64,000 nucleotides of DNA, taken from contig JAKFVT010000059.1 in assembly GCA_021732005.1 (NCBI GenBank), positions 248,001 to 312,000 of the forward strand. The letters are read 5' to 3'. A program made the position numbers and the translations under genes. Each line of letters opens with the position of its first letter. Within the stretch, counting starts at the first letter, position 1. Positions 44,943-53,905 of the stretch are shown here, piece after piece. The notes under the pieces are model-generated. The model was not told the origin of the DNA, searched no databases, and saw only the letters and a list, made by a program, of their open reading frames with translations. Source of the stretch: Mycobacterium sp. (GTDB lineage: Bacteria > Actinomycetota > Actinomycetes > Mycobacteriales > Mycobacteriaceae).

Positions 44943-46631
44943 ATGGAACTGATTCTCGTCGTCGTCGGCGCCATCGTCGTCGCGGCGATCGCCAAGAACC
45001 GTGGCCTGGAACCCGCCCTGATGATCGTCGTCGTGGGCATCGCCGCATCGTTCCTGCCCGGGTTCACCGCGCCTGAACTGGACTCCCACGTCCTGCTCTC
45101 AGTCGTCTTGCCGCCGCTGCTGTACTCCGCGGCGCTGGACTTCTCGTTTCCGGCGTTCATGCGCAACATCAAGCCGATCCTCGGCCTCGGGGTGGGCCTG
45201 GTCGTGGTCACCGCGTTCACGGTGGCCGCGGTGTCCGCGTGGCTGGTCGTGGTGCCGCTGACATTCGCGACCGCGCTGGTGCTCGGCGCCATCGTCGCGC
45301 CGCCCGACGCGGTCACCGCCGTCGCCGTCGGCCGCAAGCTGGGCCTGCCCAAGCGGGTGATGACGATCCTGACCGGCGAGAGCCTGATCAACGACGCCGC
45401 CGCGCTGGCGTTGTTTTCGATCGCCGTCGCCCAGGTCGCCGGCACCCACATCTTCATCGCCAACCCGCTGCTGCTGTTCGGCTACAGCGCGCTGCTCGGT
45501 CCGGTGGTCGGCGTCGCGCTCGGCTACGTGACCCTGTGGATTCGCGAACGCCTCAACAGCGCCAGCCTGGAGACGATCCAAGGCCTGGTGGTGCCGTTCG
45601 CCGCGTACATCACCGCCGAGCGATTCCACGCCTCCGGCGTGCTGGCCGTGGTGGCCGCCGGGTTCATCGTCGGCAGTGGCACCTTGAGCGCCGGCTACCA
45701 GACCCGGCTGCAGGAACGCTACGTCTGGCACTCCGTCGACGTGCTGCTGGAGGCGTTCGTCTTCGCTTATATCGGTCTGCATCTGCGGTTCGTCCTGGAG
45801 GATCTGCGCGCCGCCCACGAGTCGCTGGCGGAGGTGGGCATCGCGGCACTGGTGGTGCTGGCGATCGTGCTCGTGATCCGTCCGCTCTCGGTGTTCGTGA
45901 TGTTCGGCCGCGGTGTGCTGTCCCGTCACGTCGACCGCAGGCTGAGTGTGCCGATCCCCGAAGGTGGCCGTGGCGCACTCGGCGTCCGGAAACCAGGGAG
46001 CCCAAAAGGCAAGTGGCGCTCCATGATCGACCACACCGCGTTGACCTGGCAAGAGAATGTTGTGGTGTCGTGGACCGGGATGCGGGGCGTGGTGACGTTG
46101 GCCGCGGCGGCCGGTATCCCGCCGACTGTCGCCAGCGGCGAGCCGTTCCCGGAGCGGGCCACCATCCAGGCGATCGCGTTCGCCGTGGCGGTGGGCACAC
46201 TGCTGCTGCAGGGGTGGACGCTGCCGCCGCTGATCCGCCGCCTGCATCTGTCCTCACGGGAGGACGACCGGATCTACGACCGCGAGGAAACCTACAAATC
46301 CGAGCGCACCGTGCACGTCGCGGCCGACGAGGTACTGGCCCGGTTCGAGGCCGAACCGCCGGCGGGCCTCGAACCGCACGTGCTGACCGAGATTCGCAAC
46401 TGGATCGCTCGCCATTCCAAAGATGCCGACGAGATGCCCGACCCCGAGGAACATGACCTGCGCGCGGAGGTGTTCTCGACGCTGTACCGCAATGTGCTTG
46501 CCGCGCAACGTGCGGCGTTGATCACCGAACGCGATGAGGGACGCATCGATGATGGGGCCGTGCGCGCGATGCTCGACAGGCTGGACTTGCAGGAGGCCAG
46601 CGTGACCGCCCGGATGGAGAGCCGAATCTAA
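44943..46631 (+). CDS. CPA1-family Na+/H+ (cation/proton) antiporter
   Basis: 562 residues. About 11-12 membrane helices fill residues 1-430, with the CPA1 elements LPPLLYSAALDFSF, APPDAVTAVAVGRKLGLP, LTGESLINDAAALALF and WTGMRGVVTLAAAAGIPP. The cytosolic C-terminal tail (about 440-562) is charged and ends with an acidic/basic helix. It exchanges sodium or potassium for protons across the plasma membrane. A homologue is the YjcE-like Rv2287. Confidence 0.9.
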   Translation: MELILVVVGAIVVAAIAKNRGLEPALMIVVVGIAASFLPGFTAPELDSHVLLSVVLPPLLYSAALDFSFPAFMRNIKPILGLGVGLVVVTAFTVAAVSAWLVVVPLTFATALVLGAIVAPPDAVTAVAVGRKLGLPKRVMTILTGESLINDAAALALFSIAVAQVAGTHIFIANPLLLFGYSALLGPVVGVALGYVTLWIRERLNSASLETIQGLVVPFAAYITAERFHASGVLAVVAAGFIVGSGTLSAGYQTRLQERYVWHSVDVLLEAFVFAYIGLHLRFVLEDLRAAHESLAEVGIAALVVLAIVLVIRPLSVFVMFGRGVLSRHVDRRLSVPIPEGGRGALGVRKPGSPKGKWRSMIDHTALTWQENVVVSWTGMRGVVTLAAAAGIPPTVASGEPFPERATIQAIAFAVAVGTLLLQGWTLPPLIRRLHLSSREDDRIYDREETYKSERTVHVAADEVLARFEAEPPAGLEPHVLTEIRNWIARHSKDADEMPDPEEHDLRAEVFSTLYRNVLAAQRAALITERDEGRIDDGAVRAMLDRLDLQEASVTARMESRI

Positions 46632-46664
46632 TTCCCCGGGTCGCTACGCTCCAGCCCGCCGGAT

Positions 46665-47513
46665 CTAGAAGTCGCCGAACCCGCCGCCGAAGTCACCGCC
46701 ACCGAAGTCGCCGCCACCCCAACCGCCGCTGTCGCCGAGGCCGCCACCGCCGTCGCCACCCCAGCCGCCGCCGTCGCCACCCCAGCCGCCGTCCTGGCCG
46801 CCGGCGTCCAGACCCTGGTCAAAACCCTGGTCGTAACCCTGATCGAAGCCCGAACCGAAGCCGTTCTCGAATCCCGAGGCGCCGTAGTCGACGCCGTGCA
46901 TGCCGGAGAACAGCGCGTCGAACAACAGCACCGACCCGACACCCCAGGCGCCGGCCACCAGCGCCGTCTTCCACCATGGCTCGGAGTACCAACCGGCCGG
47001 AACCGGACGCCCTGCGACCCGGCCGCCGGGGTAGTAGTTCGGGGTCCGCTGGCTCGGCGTGGGGGAGGCCTCGATCTCGCGGCCCTCGAACTGCACCTTG
47101 CGGTCCTCGGTCACGGCGCCCGCGGCCTTCTGGCCGGACACCGTCTCCAGCTCCGGGCCTGGATCCATACCCATCGCGGTGCGGGCGGCGCGCACGTAGT
47201 ACAGCCCTTCGATCGCGCTCTCCTTGGCCAGCATCGCCTGCTTGGCGGTGGTGGCCTGGTCGATCTGAGAGGAGGCGGCGGTGAACCGCTCGGAGGCGTC
47301 GGCCAGCGCCTGGGTGGCGGCCTCGTTGTTGCCGGACAGGTTGAGCACCTGGCCGCCGAGCCGCTCGATCACCCGGCGGGCATCGGCCTTCGCGTCGGCC
47401 AGCGCGGCCGCGTTGCGATTGCCTGAGGCCCGCGACGAACTCACCACCGCCAGCACGATCACGCCGATGACGACCAGGATGAGCACGACCAGCACACCGT
47501 TCATGGCGTCCAC
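46665..47513 (-). CDS. Membrane-anchored protein with glycine-rich tail
   Basis: 282 residues from GTG 47513. A single N-terminal helix (residues 5-27, VLVVLILVVIGVIVLAVV) anchors a helical Ala/Asp-rich domain (40-115). A second hydrophobic segment is near 178-205 (WWKTALVAGAWGVGSVLLFDAL). The tail has repeats of DQG (GYDQGFDQGLDAG) and then GGWGGD/GGGDFGG to the end. Tails of this kind occur in surface-related proteins with DUF1542-like helices. No function can be named. It is convergent with the antiporter gene. Confidence 0.7.
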   Translation of the reverse strand: MDAMNGVLVVLILVVIGVIVLAVVSSSRASGNRNAAALADAKADARRVIERLGGQVLNLSGNNEAATQALADASERFTAASSQIDQATTAKQAMLAKESAIEGLYYVRAARTAMGMDPGPELETVSGQKAAGAVTEDRKVQFEGREIEASPTPSQRTPNYYPGGRVAGRPVPAGWYSEPWWKTALVAGAWGVGSVLLFDALFSGMHGVDYGASGFENGFGSGFDQGYDQGFDQGLDAGGQDGGWGGDGGGWGGDGGGGLGDSGGWGGGDFGGGDFGGGFGDF

Positions 47514-47558
47514 AGTACCGATCCTGTGAAAGTGCTCCGGAGAACGAGAATTAGCTCA

Positions 47559-48740
47559 TCAGAGCGCGCCGAGTGTGCGGTACACCTCGTCGCTGAGCGC
47601 GGTGCTGCGCGGGTCGGCGTTGCACTTGGTGGCGTCGAAATAGTTCATCACGTAGGCGTAGCCGATGCGGTGCTCGAGGTCGACGAACCCGTAGGAGCCG
47701 CCCGAGCCGCCGTGGCCGAAGCTGCGCAGGTTCGGGCCCGCCACACCGCGCTGATTGAGCATGTAGCCCAAGCCCCAGCCGTGATCGGCGACCCGGGGCC
47801 CGAGCACGACGTCGGGATCGAAGCCGCCCTGCGAGACCCGCACCGCCTCCAGATGATCTCGGCTGAGCAGTTTTTCCTGCGCGAGCCCGTTGTAGAACGT
47901 GGCCAGCCCGAGCGCCGAAACGTGGCCGTTGGTGCTCGGGAACTCGCTGACACGCCACCGCTCGAGCTCGTTGGAGCCCAGTTCGTCGTCGGGGACGAAG
48001 CCCATCGCGACGGCCATCCCGGCCATCGGATGCTCGGCGAGCGAGGTCGGATAGCCCGGTGCCTGGCCGTTGGCCAGGACATCGCGAATGTGGGGTTTGT
48101 TGATCATCTCCGCGCAGCGGTGGTGCTCGGCGGCCGGCAGACCGATGTGGATGTCGACGCCCATCGGCTCGGCGATCTCGGTCCGCAGATACTGGCCGAT
48201 CGTGCGCCCGGTGACCCGGCGGACGACCTCGCCGAGGATGAACCCGAAGCTGACCATGTGGTAGCCCTGGGCGGTACCCGGCGGCCACCACGGCTCGGCG
48301 GCGGCGAGGTCGGCGCAGACCCGGTCCCAGTCGGTGGTGTCGCTCCAATGCATGCGGGTGCGAGGCCCGATCACACCGGAGCGGTGCCCGAGCACCGACG
48401 CGATCGTGATGTCCTGCTTGCCGTTCGACGCGAACTCCGGCCAGTACCGGGCGACCGGGGCGTGCAGGTTGAGCTCGCCGCGATCGGCGAGCAGGTGCAC
48501 ACACGTGCTTGTCAGCCCTTTGGTGCCGGAGAACACGCTGGCCAGCGTGTCCTGACGCCACCGCCGTCGCCGACGGGCATCGGCATAGCCGCCCCACAGA
48601 TTGACCACCAGATCCCCGTCGACCCACACGGCGACCGCTGCGCCGACCTCATCGCGAGAGGTGAAGTTCGCCTCGAAAGCGTCGCGCACCGCGCCAAAAC
48701 CCGCGGCGCACGCACCGCCGATGGGGATGTGGTCGCTCAA
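47559..48740 (-). CDS. lipP: LipP: beta-lactamase-fold esterase
   Basis: 393 residues from TTG 48740, chosen because AGGAGG lies five bases upstream; the frame runs on to 48797 without a ribosome site. The class C beta-lactamase/esterase motifs are SGTKG (the S-x-x-K nucleophile), Y-x-S as YHMVS and the HGGSGG loop. The length agrees with LipP (Rv2463, about 394). It hydrolyses an ester; the substrate is unknown. It is separated by an insertion from tig, its neighbour in M. tuberculosis. Confidence 0.9.
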   Translation of the reverse strand: MSDHIPIGGACAAGFGAVRDAFEANFTSRDEVGAAVAVWVDGDLVVNLWGGYADARRRRRWRQDTLASVFSGTKGLTSTCVHLLADRGELNLHAPVARYWPEFASNGKQDITIASVLGHRSGVIGPRTRMHWSDTTDWDRVCADLAAAEPWWPPGTAQGYHMVSFGFILGEVVRRVTGRTIGQYLRTEIAEPMGVDIHIGLPAAEHHRCAEMINKPHIRDVLANGQAPGYPTSLAEHPMAGMAVAMGFVPDDELGSNELERWRVSEFPSTNGHVSALGLATFYNGLAQEKLLSRDHLEAVRVSQGGFDPDVVLGPRVADHGWGLGYMLNQRGVAGPNLRSFGHGGSGGSYGFVDLEHRIGYAYVMNYFDATKCNADPRSTALSDEVYRTLGAL

Positions 48741-48923
48741 CGCGCCTCCTGGCCGCCGGGTATCGCCTGAATCTACGGCGGTCAGGTTAGCCAGCAAGGT
48801 TGTGAGGACGATTGGAGCGGAATCGAAACCACCCTGTAATTAGCGCCGACGCCGGCGGATTTGTTCACTTGGATTTTCCAGCCGGTTTGGCGTTCTCGCA
48901 GGGCCGTACGTCACGATCCTGGT

Positions 48924-50597
48924 GTGGAGATTCCCGATACGGGCATTCCGCCGGCGCTCGCGAGCCGGATGACGATGGCCGAGCAGTACGAATGGCATCA
49001 GAGCTATCTGCGCGCTCGCCCGGTGTCGCGGCGCAACTTCCTGCGCGGATCGGCAGCCGCGGCAGCCGTGGCGGCGCTGGGGGCTGCCCCGTTCGGGCGT
49101 CGCGCCTACGCCCAGGATGCGCCGCTGGCGGTGGCCGGCCGACGAGTCGGCTACGGCACCGACGCCTCGAGTCAGCTGCGGCTGGCGGGCCAGTTGTCGC
49201 GCAATCCGGGTGCCACCAAGGTCTTCCTCGACCACGGCCCGACGCCCGGGCTGGGTGCGACGGTCGAGGCGGAGGTGCGCAACCTGGTGACCCAGATCCC
49301 GGACAGCAGTGGCGGGGTGCTGTCGGCCGAGCAGTTCTACGTCCATGCGCCGGTGGACGGGCTGCCCGGGCGTACCCCGCACTTCTACCGGTGGCGCACC
49401 GACGACGGGTTCGTCAGCGACGTGCGGTCCGCGGCTACGGCAATGCCCAGTGCGCGAAATGCGGTGGGCTGGTTCCGGTTCACCATGATGGGGGACCAGG
49501 GCACCGATGAGACGCCGCTGGCTCCGCCCGGTCTCACCCGCGGCGACTACGACGACAGCTATTACAAATCCGACAACGATCCGACCGTGTCGCACACCGG
49601 CAATGTGCTGGATCAGATCGTGGCCGCGCGTCCGGACTTCCATGTGCTTGCCGGTGACATCGCCTACGCCGACCCGTCCGGGGCGGGCAAGCCGCCGCAA
49701 TTTGTCCGAAAGGGTGAACCACCCAAGGGTTTCGACAAGTTCAACCCGTATGTCTGGGACGTGTATCTGAACTCCATCGAGGCCAGCGCCTCGACGACGC
49801 CGTGGATGTTCGCCACCGGCAACCATGACATGGAAGCCGCCTACCCGGTGCACGGCTACGGCGGCCACCTCGCACGGCTCGACTTTCCGGGCAACGGTCC
49901 GTCCGGCTGCCCGTCGGTCTACTCGTTCACCTATGGCAACGTCGCGGTGCTCTCGCTGGACGCCAACGATGTCAGCTACGAGATCACCGCCAACAAGGGT
50001 TACTCCGGCGGCGCTCAAAATAGTTGGGTGGAGCGGACTTTGGCGGCGCACCGGGCCGATCCCGACATCGACTTCATCGTCTGCTTCTTCCATCACTGTG
50101 CCTACTCGACCACCGAGGCGCATGCCAGCGACGGCGGTGTGCGGGCCGCGTGGGTGCCGCTGTTCGATCGCTACCAGGTGGATTTGGTGTTGCAGGGCCA
50201 CAACCACGTGTTCGAACGGTCCGACCCGATCCGGGGCGGCGCACCGACCCGGGCGGCCGAAGACAATGCGATCGTCTACCCGGAAACCGATGGCACCGTC
50301 TACTACACGGTGGGGTCAGCTGGACGGCCGCGGTACAACTTTCAGCCCGGCGAGCCGGAGAGCTACCGCGGTAACGTGGCGCCCGACACCTTCGTGGGCA
50401 ACAGCTATGTCTGGACAGTCGACGGCAACAAGCAGACCGAAGCGGTTGGCTGGTCGAGGGTGCGCTTTCGCAACTACGCCCTCATCCGGGTCGATGTGCG
50501 GCCCGGCAACCTGATGAGCGAGATGGACGTGACCGCGGTCGACGAGTACGGCCGCGAGTTCGACAAGCTGACCTACCGCCGGCAGGTCCGCGCCTAG
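48924..50597 (+). CDS. Tat-exported purple acid phosphatase-like metallophosphoesterase
   Basis: 557 residues from GTG 48924; ATG 48969 is also possible. A twin-arginine signal is clear (RPVSRRNFLRGSA at residues 32-44, then an alanine-rich hydrophobic stretch). An N-terminal fibronectin-like part precedes the metallophosphoesterase domain with MGDQGTD, VLAGDIAYAD, ATGNHDME, FFHHCAYS and LQGHNHVFE, the five metal-binding blocks. It resembles Rv2577. It would hydrolyse phosphate esters outside the membrane. It is divergent from lipP. Confidence 0.9.
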   Translation: MEIPDTGIPPALASRMTMAEQYEWHQSYLRARPVSRRNFLRGSAAAAAVAALGAAPFGRRAYAQDAPLAVAGRRVGYGTDASSQLRLAGQLSRNPGATKVFLDHGPTPGLGATVEAEVRNLVTQIPDSSGGVLSAEQFYVHAPVDGLPGRTPHFYRWRTDDGFVSDVRSAATAMPSARNAVGWFRFTMMGDQGTDETPLAPPGLTRGDYDDSYYKSDNDPTVSHTGNVLDQIVAARPDFHVLAGDIAYADPSGAGKPPQFVRKGEPPKGFDKFNPYVWDVYLNSIEASASTTPWMFATGNHDMEAAYPVHGYGGHLARLDFPGNGPSGCPSVYSFTYGNVAVLSLDANDVSYEITANKGYSGGAQNSWVERTLAAHRADPDIDFIVCFFHHCAYSTTEAHASDGGVRAAWVPLFDRYQVDLVLQGHNHVFERSDPIRGGAPTRAAEDNAIVYPETDGTVYYTVGSAGRPRYNFQPGEPESYRGNVAPDTFVGNSYVWTVDGNKQTEAVGWSRVRFRNYALIRVDVRPGNLMSEMDVTAVDEYGREFDKLTYRRQVRA

Positions 50598-50618
50598 GTG
50601 ACGTCGCTCACCAATCGT

Positions 50619-51983
50619 TCAGGCATCAGTGGCCGGTTCGGTCGCCAGCACTTCCCTGGCCGCGCGCTCTCCGGAGCGGACCGCACCGTCCACCCAGCCG
50701 TGCATGACCCCGGACGTTTCGGTGCCCGCCCAGTGGATTCGGCCGCAGGGCTCGGTGATCGCCGGCCCGAATTCGGTCAGCACACCCGGCGGGCAATGGC
50801 TGAGCATGCCTCCGCCCGAATATCTTTCGACGCTCCAATCCTGGTCGAGGTAGGCCACCGGGTTGGCGGCCCGTTGGCCGAAGCGCTCCACCAGTTGCGC
50901 CAGCACTTCTTGCTTGCGCGCGTCGGGATCCATCTTCGAATACCGGCGACCTTCCGGGCCCTCGGTGATCACACACATCACCCCGGGTCGGGGCGCGTCG
51001 GTGGAGGCGTCGATGGTCAGCGTCGCCAGCGTTCCGGGTGCGAACGACTGGCCTGTCAACCCATCTTGTCGCCAGAACGGCTCGTCGTACACGATGTTGA
51101 TCTTCACGACAGCACCACTCGGGATGCGCTGATGCAGGAAGGCTCGGTCCACCGGAAGCATCGGCTCGTAGAGGATGTGGCTGGCGATCGCGATCGGTAC
51201 CGCCACGATCACCCGGTGCGCGCGCACGGTCATGCCGTCGGCCTCGACGGTGACACCGTCTTCGTCCTGAATAATCTGCCGCACAGGCTGATTCAGATGC
51301 AGTGAGTCCCCGAGCGCGACGGCCATCTTGCCGGACACCGCACCCATGCCGCCGACGATGCGGGAATCCTGCGACCCGTCCTTGATGCCGAGCACGAACG
51401 ATGGCCCGCCGCCGGAGGCCAGCTGGCGGAGCACGAACAACATCGACGTCTCCGACGCTGCTGATGTGTAGAGGCCGGCGATCGCTGCTTCGAGCAAGGT
51501 GTGTGCGGGCTTGGAGAGTGTGCGGTCGTTGAGCCAGGAGGCGTACGTGATGCGGTCGAGCTTGTCGGCGTTCTTGGCTTCCCACGGGGCCTCGAGGGGG
51601 ATCGTCTTGCACAGCCGGGTCAGGTCGAGGAAAACCGCGCCCATGTTGAGCGCCGCCCAGGGGCTCATCGTCAACGGGATGGTGCCCTCGTAGCGATAGT
51701 GCTTGCCGTCGACGACCATCATGGCGTCGCCGTCGGTGTACTGCTTGTAGCTGCCGACGCCGAATTCCTTCATCAATCCGTAGATGGCATCTTGGCCCGG
51801 TCCGATCCAGGCACCGCCGCGGTCGATCCAGACGCCGTCAGGGCCCTCAACGGTGAAGGTGCGCCCGCCGACCCGATCGCGGGCTTCCAGGAGAGCCACC
51901 GTTCGGCCTGCCTGTCTGAGTCGCAGGGCGGCGGTCAGCCCGGCAAAGCCTGCGCCGACCACGCAGAAATCCACAGCGGCCAT
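50619..51983 (-). CDS. Flavin-containing monoamine oxidase
   Basis: 454 residues. The FAD-binding motif VVGAGFAGLTAALRL is at the N-terminus, with LEARDRVGGRTFTVEG, and the C-terminal FAD loop IHWAGTETSGVMHGWVDGAVRSGERAA begins near residue 412. This is the amine oxidase (MAO) family; the mycobacterial AofH (Rv3170) has similar size. It oxidises a primary amine to the aldehyde, releasing ammonia and peroxide. No signal peptide apart from the start. It is convergent with the phosphatase gene. Confidence 0.9.
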   Translation of the reverse strand: MAAVDFCVVGAGFAGLTAALRLRQAGRTVALLEARDRVGGRTFTVEGPDGVWIDRGGAWIGPGQDAIYGLMKEFGVGSYKQYTDGDAMMVVDGKHYRYEGTIPLTMSPWAALNMGAVFLDLTRLCKTIPLEAPWEAKNADKLDRITYASWLNDRTLSKPAHTLLEAAIAGLYTSAASETSMLFVLRQLASGGGPSFVLGIKDGSQDSRIVGGMGAVSGKMAVALGDSLHLNQPVRQIIQDEDGVTVEADGMTVRAHRVIVAVPIAIASHILYEPMLPVDRAFLHQRIPSGAVVKINIVYDEPFWRQDGLTGQSFAPGTLATLTIDASTDAPRPGVMCVITEGPEGRRYSKMDPDARKQEVLAQLVERFGQRAANPVAYLDQDWSVERYSGGGMLSHCPPGVLTEFGPAITEPCGRIHWAGTETSGVMHGWVDGAVRSGERAAREVLATEPATDA

Positions 51984-52067
51984 GGCTTATGGTGCGCTTC
52001 GCGGTATACATCCTGTGGGCGTTTGGCAAAGTATTGACCTGCCCGCCACACGGTCCCTGGGAGGACA

Positions 52068-53444
52068 ATGAGCACCGACGAGTCCGTACGAACCGCCGTG
52101 GTGCTCGTACACGGTTTGCTCGAACGCCGACCCATGGACGTCCTCGACGATTTCGCCAAGACGGCGTTGACACCGGACGGTGGCCGCTGGGAGTACGTCC
52201 CGCAGCCGATGGAGATCACCGACTCCTACGAGGCGCGCCGCTACGCCGCGCCGTCGGGCGTCGATCTCTATGAGTACGACTGGTCGTTCCTGATGGTGAG
52301 CGCTCGGTATGCGGGCTTCATCCCAGCCCTGGCGCGGGTGATGTTGCGGCGTCCCCGGCACGTGCCCGACCAGTTGTTCGGCATCTGGCGCGTGGTCGCG
52401 CTGACGGTCCTCATCCCACTGGCCGTCATCGTGGCGTTGTTCGTCGTCGGTGGCTATTTCCTGCACACCGGGGTGGCCGGCTGGATCATCGGCGTCGCCA
52501 CCAGCGTGGTTGTCCTGACTGTCGCGCTGGCCGTGTTCCGCCTTCTCCCGCGAGCGTTGACCCGCAGCTTTTTGACCACGGGCTTCGTCAACGTCGCCCG
52601 CTACTTCGACATCGCACCGGAGTCCCACGCCGCGCGGCGCGCGATCCGCGGCGGGCTCGTCGACCTGTTGTACACGCTGCAGCAGGGGCGATATGCGCGG
52701 GTGGTCGTCGTAGGGCACGGCATCGGTGGCTACATCGCCTATGACGCCCTCACCACGTTGTGGGCCGAGATGCACGAGCTGCGGGCCGAGCCAGGTGCGG
52801 CGACGAGCTCGTCGACCGAGGGTGACGTCCACGACTCGACCGAGGAGTTCCAACACCAGCAGTTCACCCGATGGGAGGACCTACGGCGGCTGGGAAACCC
52901 ATGGCGGATAACTGATTTCGTGACAGTCGGGACGCCGATGGCGTTGGCCGACGTATTCGTGGCACGGCCGTCGGTTCTCAGTGGCTGCGGTCGCGTCGAC
53001 CGGCGGCACGCACTGTTCGGCTCGTTGATCAGTCGGGGTGTGGTGTGTAGTTGTCCGCCGCTGGACAATGAGTCCGAGGAGTCGACGACGATGGGTGGCC
53101 TGTCGCCGTTCGCGGTGACCCGCTGGACCAACATCTGGTTCCCGGTGCGGCGGGGCGCTATTCGCGGCGACTGGTTCGGCGGGGCGCTGGCGCCGTTGTT
53201 CGGAACTGGGATCCGCGATGTTGCGGTCAGCGGCAATTTGCCCGAACGGTTGGCCCCCGGGCTCGCGCACACCCGATATTTCAAGTATCCCGAGCGTGAC
53301 GCCGACGGTGACGTGGCGTTCGAGCTTCGGAAAGTCCTTGCCCTCGAGGATCATTCGGGATTGGATGTTTCGGTCAGCGCACCCGAGCCTGACCCGGCGA
53401 CGGTCGGCCGGGTGGTGTACCGGTCATGGCAGCGCAGTATGTGA
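52068..53444 (+). CDS. Alpha/beta-hydrolase-like membrane protein without catalytic serine
   Basis: 458 residues from ATG 52068, behind GGGAGG. The N-terminal VVLVHGLLERRPMDVL looks like a hydrolase oxyanion strand. Two membrane segments are near residues 108-132 and 140-160. The nucleophile elbow reads VVVGHGIGGYIAYDAL (about residue 214-229): the normal Gly-His-Ser-x-Gly has Gly in place of Ser. The rest is soluble. Because the serine is missing, it is probably not an active lipase and may be a scaffold or receptor. It overlaps the next gene by 19 bases. No closer family recognised. Confidence 0.7.
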   Translation: MSTDESVRTAVVLVHGLLERRPMDVLDDFAKTALTPDGGRWEYVPQPMEITDSYEARRYAAPSGVDLYEYDWSFLMVSARYAGFIPALARVMLRRPRHVPDQLFGIWRVVALTVLIPLAVIVALFVVGGYFLHTGVAGWIIGVATSVVVLTVALAVFRLLPRALTRSFLTTGFVNVARYFDIAPESHAARRAIRGGLVDLLYTLQQGRYARVVVVGHGIGGYIAYDALTTLWAEMHELRAEPGAATSSSTEGDVHDSTEEFQHQQFTRWEDLRRLGNPWRITDFVTVGTPMALADVFVARPSVLSGCGRVDRRHALFGSLISRGVVCSCPPLDNESEESTTMGGLSPFAVTRWTNIWFPVRRGAIRGDWFGGALAPLFGTGIRDVAVSGNLPERLAPGLAHTRYFKYPERDADGDVAFELRKVLALEDHSGLDVSVSAPEPDPATVGRVVYRSWQRSM

Positions 53445-53800
53445 TGCCGGGTCGAGGGCGGGGGATCGCCCTGCGGGTGGTGTGCGCGGTCGGCGCGGTT
53501 GTCGCATTTCTGTTGGCCGTCCTGGCGGCCAATGATCTGTACTTCGCCGGCTTCCCGGACTCGCATCTCACCGACTACGACCGAGCTGCCGAGACACCCA
53601 AGCGGGTGTTGATGTGGGCGCAGTGGGGTTTCGTTCCGCTCTTCCTGGTGCTGGCGCTTGCGCCGATCAGACCCAAGGTGCGCACCATCGGGTTGTTCGC
53701 CGGCCTGGTCGCTCTTGTTGGAGTCGGCGTCGTTCAATGGGTCGGTATCCCTTGGCATTTCATCACCCACCTCGGTCTTGACAACGGGACCGGCGGTTGA
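53426..53800 (+). CDS. Small three-helix membrane protein
   Basis: 124 residues from ATG 53426 (ATG 53441 is also possible). Hydrophobic stretches are near residues 15-35, 68-82 and 86-106. Between the first two is a polar loop with FPDSHLTDYDRAAETPKR. It overlaps the end of the preceding gene by 19 bases, so the two are co-translated and may act together in the membrane. No known family. Confidence 0.65.
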   Translation: MAAQYVMPGRGRGIALRVVCAVGAVVAFLLAVLAANDLYFAGFPDSHLTDYDRAAETPKRVLMWAQWGFVPLFLVLALAPIRPKVRTIGLFAGLVALVGVGVVQWVGIPWHFITHLGLDNGTGG

Positions 53801-53808
53801 GCACGTGA

Positions 53809-53824
53809 TGTGACGCAGATCACG
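53809..53824. promoter_or_regulatory. CRP-type (cAMP receptor protein) binding site
   Basis: TGTGACGCAGATCACG matches the mycobacterial CRP (Rv3676) consensus TGTGA-N6-TCACA except for the last base. A second dyad, ACGTGAT (53803-53809) and ATCACGT (53819-53825), shares its centre region. The site is about 82 bases before the PGRS-like start and 9 bases after the previous gene, so it would control the PGRS-like gene. Binding is inferred from the motif only. Confidence 0.55.
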
Positions 53825-53905
53825 TAATTGCTGTGAACCATCTTTACCGTCCCTCTCGTGAACCGAGGAGTCAACGAAGACGAATCCCACGGAAGGGTCG
53901 GGGCG

